From NCBI GenBank assembly GCA_947652115.1, contig OX393565.1, positions 23,439,938-23,503,937 of the forward strand: 64,000 bases of DNA, given 5' to 3'. Below the pieces are notes generated by a model. The model saw only the letters and a list, made by a program, of their open reading frames with translations, searched no databases and had not been told where the DNA came from. The position numbers and the translations under genes are program-made. Origin of the DNA: Blastomussa wellsi (Eukaryota; Cnidaria; Anthozoa; Scleractinia; Plerogyridae). The stretch's first letter is position 1, and each line of letters starts with the position of its first letter. This document shows positions 58,861 through 64,000 of this stretch, piece by piece.

Positions 58861-59268
58861 TTACATAAGATTATTCAAATCATAATTTTCCATCTGGGGA
58901 GTTCCACTGTAGGAAAGACTTCTTTTACAATAGTTCGTGCGGGGCTGGGGGATGGCAAGCGAACAGTCACATTCTCTTAGGTTATAGATTAAGGTATCGG
59001 AGCGGAAGATAAAGTGCGAACTAAGATAGTCCGGAACCATATTATTCACAATCTTATACATCATTATTGATTTATCAACAAGACGTTGACGGTCCAGTTT
59101 AACCCAGTTGAACATCCGCAACAATTCATCAGTACTACGTAATCGTAATTTGAAAACGTTATGACGCGTGCAGCACAACTTTGAAATTTTGTAGTCCAGC
59201 TCCTTCGGCCCGGGAGTGGGGAATTGTTTTAAGCGGTCTAGTCCCGGGGGGAGGAGGTAGTGGGACAA
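58861..59268 (-). mobile_element. LINE reverse transcriptase C-terminal fragment, uninterrupted copy
   Basis: An open minus-strand frame of about 135 codons: RSTDELLRMFNWVKLDRQRLV, KSIMMYKIVNNMVPDYLSSH and RTNYCKRSLSYSG. On the minus strand a (CTTAC)n-like tail follows at 58686-58702, typical of CR1/L2-type 3' ends. 5'-truncated. Confidence 0.75.
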
Positions 59269-61533
59269 ATCGAAATTACTTTCCTTGTTTTTTCAGTACG
59301 TCATTTATCGCACTTATGGGTTGACACAATGGTGACGTACCGCGCGAAGGAGACTGCCTATTTTCAGGGAAAATCTGCAATAATTGTAGCCATCTGGTTA
59401 GAGAAGAATAATCTTTTGACATGCTTTCCCGTTATTGCTCTGTTCTCTGGTTGCAAGCCTTTTTCTTACCAAGAAGTGCCGAGACGTGCGGGTTGGATTT
59501 TTTCCGTTTTGTTTATATAATGTAGTCTATTATTCTTGATATATAGTCTAGAACAGCGTTCAAATTCGTGAGTAGACGTGCGACAAGTCGACGCTTATAA
59601 CCCGCTTTTCCGCGGTGTCGACTTACACAACTTATATTGGCCTAACAGCCACCAGAACAAAACAAACGATTCATAGATTTCTCAATTTATTTCTACAATA
59701 AAAGCTCTCTTTAGTTTACAATGGCTAAAAATATTTATACCTCAAACTATTTTTCTTTTTGTAACTTACCTAAAAAAAGCTTAATTTATTATATATTGTT
59801 TGGCGTTTATACACTACACTGGAATGTCAAAATATTTCTGTCGTGTCACAGGTAAACCAAAGCGTACTATAAGTCTTTGAATGCATAATAAACTATAAGA
59901 GTTTGTATAGAAGTGACACTGAGATGACCCTTGAAAAGCTACAATAAAGTTATCATACCTGGCGTTCAGTTTTGTCTCTTATTCTGAGCTATTGAAAATC
60001 AATACGCACGGTCTATCACATGCTAAAAGTGCTAGAAGGGAAATCGTGCATATGGTTTTCAAAAGCTCAAGCAGACAAAACGGAGACCCAGGTAAGATTC
60101 CAATCTGTATTTTAACTTTCAAAGGAAAAAGATGTTTTCCGCTCAATTTCCAATCCATACGAACTCTTATATTATGCTTTGGTCACCAGTAGTCGTGTCA
60201 GTGATAAAAAAAAACTGGTTACGTGTTATTAAAGAATTTGTGAGTATTGGATTTGATGTTCAACTGCACTAAACCAATAGAATCGTTCAACTTCTGACTG
60301 GTGAGCACCGCAGCCTATATTAGCAAACAGAAATATTTTGTTGTCTAATACCTGCAAGACTATAAATGTAATGAAGAATTCTAAAAACAAAATTTCTTTA
60401 ACTGCTATCTGAGGACTTGTATCGAGTAAGCCCCACCTAAACTAGAAGGCAAACAGTCGGTTTGTCCCCGAAATATGACGCGCGACAGGAAAAGCTTAGC
60501 GCTAATATCAGACAAGTGGTCCATGAAGCAATGTAACAGTGACCACATGCCGTCCAATTTGGAAATTATTGTCCATATTTTTTTTTTCAAATTGGACAGC
60601 TTTGGCAAAGACCGTTCAATGTATTTTAAATCTAGACAGTTCGCAAAAATTAATAATGAATGTATCTTTTGACAATTTAAGCAATAGATGACTTTTGCCG
60701 TGTTTACATAGCCTCATCTAAACATGAGAGGGTTTGGGAGAATTCGAGACAGTCAAGCAAACCCGAGAAGCAGCCGGGGCTTTGCATCACTTTGGAGAAT
60801 TCTCCCAAATCCCCGGGTGTTTAAATGAGGCAACGTAAACACGAAAAAAATCCTCAAAATATTTCTTAAAAATACGAGCGAAACTAAAACGTCACAACCG
60901 TGTTAACATATTCTCATCTAAACACACCTATCAACCAATGAGAGCGTGCGTAGTATCTCAGTTATTTTATAAATTGTATTATGATGTAGCTAAGACGCCA
61001 AGCTATAGGCACTGTACCCCCAAACAATAACCGTTTCAAGTGCTGCTCCATAAATCGGACTTCATGATGTTTCTCGAGATATCAATTTCAAGTTTGGAAA
61101 TAAAATTTCATCCTTTCCTTACTTACAAATTTAAAAAAGTGTTCTACTGGTTATAATTCGGTTACGAAGAATTTTATTCTAAGCAATCCTCAATCCTCCG
61201 ACAACATCCTTGGCCGCCAAGCAAAGATAATTGGGGCGATAACAGATGAGAATGGCAATACGAGCCTCTGTTGTCGTGCATTTTCGCCCGTCCAATTTTG
61301 TTAATCCAGCTCGTTTTCCGAGAAGAACCACAAACTTCCTAAAATGCTTCTGAGATAAAATTAAGGACATAGTTCAGTCTACGCACTTTCCCACGATAAG
61401 ATTACGAACGGACGAAGATTGCTTGTACATTCTATGAAACGTTATTGTCAGTAATAACAGCATTTTAGTCACGGCTTCATAAAAATCATAAGCGATATAA
61501 GGACAGCGCTCAAGTACCTGAGCATAATACTGT
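59269..61533. other. Intergenic sequence, no gene seen (right copy)
   Basis: Second copy of 55415-57650 with point changes and small indels; no gene supported. Confidence 0.5.
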
Positions 61534-61585
61534 CACTACTCCACATGATTTCTCACTGAAAATCATGATGGTATCGAATGCTCAG

Positions 61586-61591
61586 TTTATT
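61586..61591 (-). terminator. Polyadenylation signal of the GPR137-like gene
   Basis: AATAAA on the minus strand, about 175 nt past the stop codon, the only such motif in that interval. Confidence 0.6.
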
Positions 61592-61765
61592 GGGCCAAAT
61601 TATTCAGGATTTGTTTGTTGTTGTTGTTGTTTAGATAGCACCCTAGGTAAACGTTCTTATGGCTGGCCACGGATTCCTTCCCAACAACGAGAGGGGAGGA
61701 GAGATTGCGGAACAAGCCCAAAGACGCCAGAGTTATTGTTTAGAGGGCTCCAGCTAATGTTTCAA

Positions 61766-61985
61766 TCAGTATCCCTCGCTTTGCTCAACTAAAACACTCG
61801 GCTGGTACCCAGACCCTGTAGAGAACAGTTGAGGAGGCGTGGTACCCGGGATATATGCGTTCGAATAGCTGTTACTTCTCTGGAAACTGCCACTGCGCGT
61901 ACCCGAGATGGAGCCATAAGATCGTGATCTTCCCACGTTCACAGAAGAAGTCGAAGGACTAAGCACTCCTGGAATATTGTAATTA
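61766..61985 (-). CDS. GPR137-like terminal exon
   Basis: 220 bp, enters in phase 2 (GG/T), acceptor ctttattttgcag. NYNIPGVLSP, then a Ser/Gly-rich tail ending SEGY and TGA. Confidence 0.85.
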
Positions 61986-63609
61986 CTGCAAAATAAAGGA
62001 TTCAGACGAGGCTGCTTTGAAACTCTGCATCTGGGACCCGCTCCATTATAATAGCGCTTGTTTTTTACTGTGCTTGCTTTAACCATATAATTGCAAAGGC
62101 CGGTTTAGGGCTTAACAACAACAACGACCTCTAATTAAGAACAATATTTGTTTAAAGCAGAATGGCTTGCCAACCCCGTTCCCAGGGGCCCCTCCTTCCC
62201 GTCCCCTCTCGCTCCAGGAGGCGGTGAGAGAGAAACCCTGGGAACGAGATTGATGGCTTGCTTGTGGAGTGGTGTTGCCGTTAAGGTTTAATTTTGCACT
62301 TGGCACAAATTGAGAATTGTCTTTTTTTCTGTTGTATGGATATAATGATAACGATTATAAAACAATGGAAAATACCAAATTGTACCAATAATAAAATTGA
62401 ACCACAACACATTACTCCCATGATATTAAAGTAAATTAATGTAGACGCTCTAAACAGGAATGCTCAATGTTCACTTTGGTGGAAGTGGTAGTTTAGGAAT
62501 GAGAACAGCTGTGTTGAAATTAAGTGATATATATAAACAAAATAAAATCTATCAGTACTAAAGTCAACAGGATGATAAATTTAAAAGTATTATATAAAAT
62601 GAGCACAGAGTAAAAATATCAAATATGAATTACCCTCCCGTTTGTGATTGTGGGTTAGCCAGATCCTCGTCCGAGTCATACCGTCGTGGATTGTCAAAGA
62701 AATATGACTTCTTGTCACAGCTCTGTGATGCGATAGCAGATGGGCCCTGGTGAAACGTAAAAACATGCTCATTCCTTTCTGTACTGTCATTCATATACGT
62801 AATACCTCTCTACCCTTTTGCTATGAAGCTTGAATAAAGAATCTAAGCTTCAAGATTTTGCCCTGCATGTACTGAATAACAGGTTCTACTAAGGCTTTCA
62901 ATAACACGCTGAACTTATTGAAGCAATACGTTGGGGGGGGGGGGGGGGGGGGGGGCAGCAGAGTGGGCCTACAGTCAAGACGATTTTTGAGGGGGGCAGG
63001 GAGGGGCATTTATTACCAGCAATTTAGAGTATTTTTCTCTTATTGTAACTTACAATACAATACTTATTACTTGTTGCAGTTATTTATTCGCATACAGTTG
63101 GTTCTCTAAACCCTACCAATGTATTTATTAAAATGGTGGTACATCCACCGGGGGGTGCCAACTCTAAGGGGGCCCGTTTTGGGAGAAAAGTAAAATTCTT
63201 ACGGGAATCGGGGAACCCAGGAAAATTTTGGGGAAATATGGAGTAATGTAGTTAAAATCAGGAAGTTTGAGATTTTTCAAGAACGTCTCCATAAAGTACA
63301 GGAGGATATTCATAGCACTGCTCATTGCCGTCCCCTCCCCCCCCCCCCCCCCCCTCAACAGAGACAAGTCATATTTCCAAGTTTGCAACATGTGCTGAGT
63401 TATCACCTTTCCGCTTGACAATGTAGAAGTTGATCGCTATCTCTTACCATGTCTCCAACAATTGGTCTTCTGACTCGAAAAAAACAAACCACCATAAAAG
63501 TAGGGAGGACTTCCCATACGACCAGCACAACACCAAACGTAATGAACTCCACATTACGTATGTCATTATGAAGGCTTTTACTTTCCGAGTCTTTGTATCT
63601 GATTTCCCC
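61766..63609 (-). CDS. GPR137: GPR137-like integral membrane protein (C-terminal part)
   Basis: Three minus-strand exons in matching phase: 63448-63609, 62634-62746 and 61766-61985. The first encodes the last membrane span (FGVVLVVWEVLPTFMVVCFF) followed by RVRRP; the second has SYFFDNPRRYDSDEDL. Both are signature stretches of the GPR137/GPR137B family, multi-span proteins of the lysosome linked to mTORC1/Rag control. The third is a Ser/Gly/Tyr-rich tail ending at TGA 61766-61768. The N-terminal spans lie beyond the window. The gene converges on the polycystin gene. Which GPR137 paralogue it matches is not resolved. Confidence 0.88.
62165..62260. repeat. Hairpin repeat in GPR137-like intron
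   Basis: Inverted CGTTCCCAGGG / CCCTGGGAACG with a pyrimidine/purine-rich loop; MITE-like. Confidence 0.6.
62634..62746 (-). CDS. GPR137-like exon: SYFFDNPRRYDSD motif
   Basis: 113 bp, phase 0 to 2, acceptor gtttcaccag, donor gtaatt. Too short and in the wrong frame to stand out as a long open frame. Confidence 0.9.
62933..62955. repeat. Poly-G tract
   Basis: 23 G in a row in a GPR137-like intron; a matching poly-C tract lies at 63332-63354. Length may be unreliable. Confidence 0.85.
63448..63609 (-). CDS. GPR137-like exon: last membrane span
   Basis: 162 bp, phase 0-0, acceptor gtttcttgcag, donor gtaaga. Starts GEIRYKDSES and ends PIVGDM. Confidence 0.88.
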
Positions 63610-64000
63610 CTGCAAGAAACCAACGACAGATATGACGGTATAAACATATAAAACGAGAACTTAACCACTACCCAGAGTTTTTTTTTTTCTCACCTTTGCA
63701 AGTGGGCAAGATCAGGAACCAATGTGATTAGTTCCAAGAGTGCGCAGAATTTCCTGATCTTACATAGATGCGGTCAGTTGAGGGAGGCAGACCACTTAAC
63801 GCAGCAAATCATTTTGCAATAGGCAAACAAGCAAGCTCAGAAAAATTTGACAATCATAAGAACAGTCGCGTCACTGTTGCTCGAGTGTTACTTAACAATT
63901 GTCCCATGAGCCCGCGTTGGATATGAGGTGATAATTGATAAATAACCAACGAGCGCATAGCGCATAGCACCTCATATCCAACAAGGGCGAATGGAATAAT
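63610..64000 (-). other. Intron of the GPR137-like gene with a palindromic repeat
   Basis: No exon seen. GTTGGATATGAGGTG (63915) is inverted as CACCTCATATCCAAC (from 63968), a small fold-back unit. Confidence 0.55.

Larger units (their letters stand above)
57851..61533. repeat. Duplicated block, right copy (starts at gap)
   Basis: Second copy of 51978-57650. Lacks the hAT-like insertion and has a shorter palindrome centre (palindrome 57908-58095). The sequence continues uniquely after 61533. Confidence 0.92.

Overview
The window is animal nuclear DNA, most likely from an anthozoan cnidarian and probably a stony coral. The evidence is AT-rich introns with GT-AG splicing, an intron-bearing tRNA-Tyr family, polycystin and EGF/nidogen-type genes, and a dense load of short tRNA-derived SINEs and fold-back elements. 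The species assignment is inference. Genes are split into many exons, so most long open frames in the raw sequence are not genes.

Layout. (1) 1-9982: a tandem array of 35 tRNA-Tyr(GTA) units on the minus strand (the first cut by the window edge), repeating every 288-297 bp. Each has a 13-nt intron and its own TTTT terminator. Spacers fall into three types, and blocks of units have been re-duplicated. (2) 10478-26047, plus strand: the 3' part of a multi-exon extracellular-protein gene with eight EGF exons, a YWTD (nidogen/LDL-receptor type) beta-propeller, a closing EGF and a C-terminal F5/8 type C (discoidin) domain. (3) 32524-51982, plus strand: a nearly complete polycystin-1-like gene of 18 visible exons encoding about 2501 residues. 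It has EGF modules, Ser/Thr-rich linkers, a REJ region, a GPS autoproteolysis site, a PLAT domain, 11 predicted membrane spans and a polycystin channel module. (4) 51978-61533: a repeat-rich intergenic stretch present twice on either side of a run of N (57651-57850). The two copies differ by a 1990-bp hAT-like insertion, so this is probably an unmerged pair of haplotypes. (5) 61766-63609, minus strand: the last three exons of a GPR137-like membrane protein gene, convergent with the polycystin gene; the rest lies beyond the window.

The first exons of genes 2 and 3 are not visible, so their starts are unknown. Both are built from phase-1 EGF exons and lie head to tail, and the window cannot settle whether they are always separate transcripts. 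Polycystin-1 family proteins are surface receptors that usually pair with PKD2-type channels; the EGF/propeller/discoidin protein would act outside the cell. A functional link between them is only suggested by position.

The most unusual features are the tRNA-Tyr array with its higher-order structure, the allelic hAT-like element carrying a two-exon mini-gene and a nested TTAA element, a TA-flanked transposon carrying a HIRAN-like fragment, and a palindromic insertion exactly at the polycystin stop codon. I found no CRISPR array, operon or bacterial-type system.
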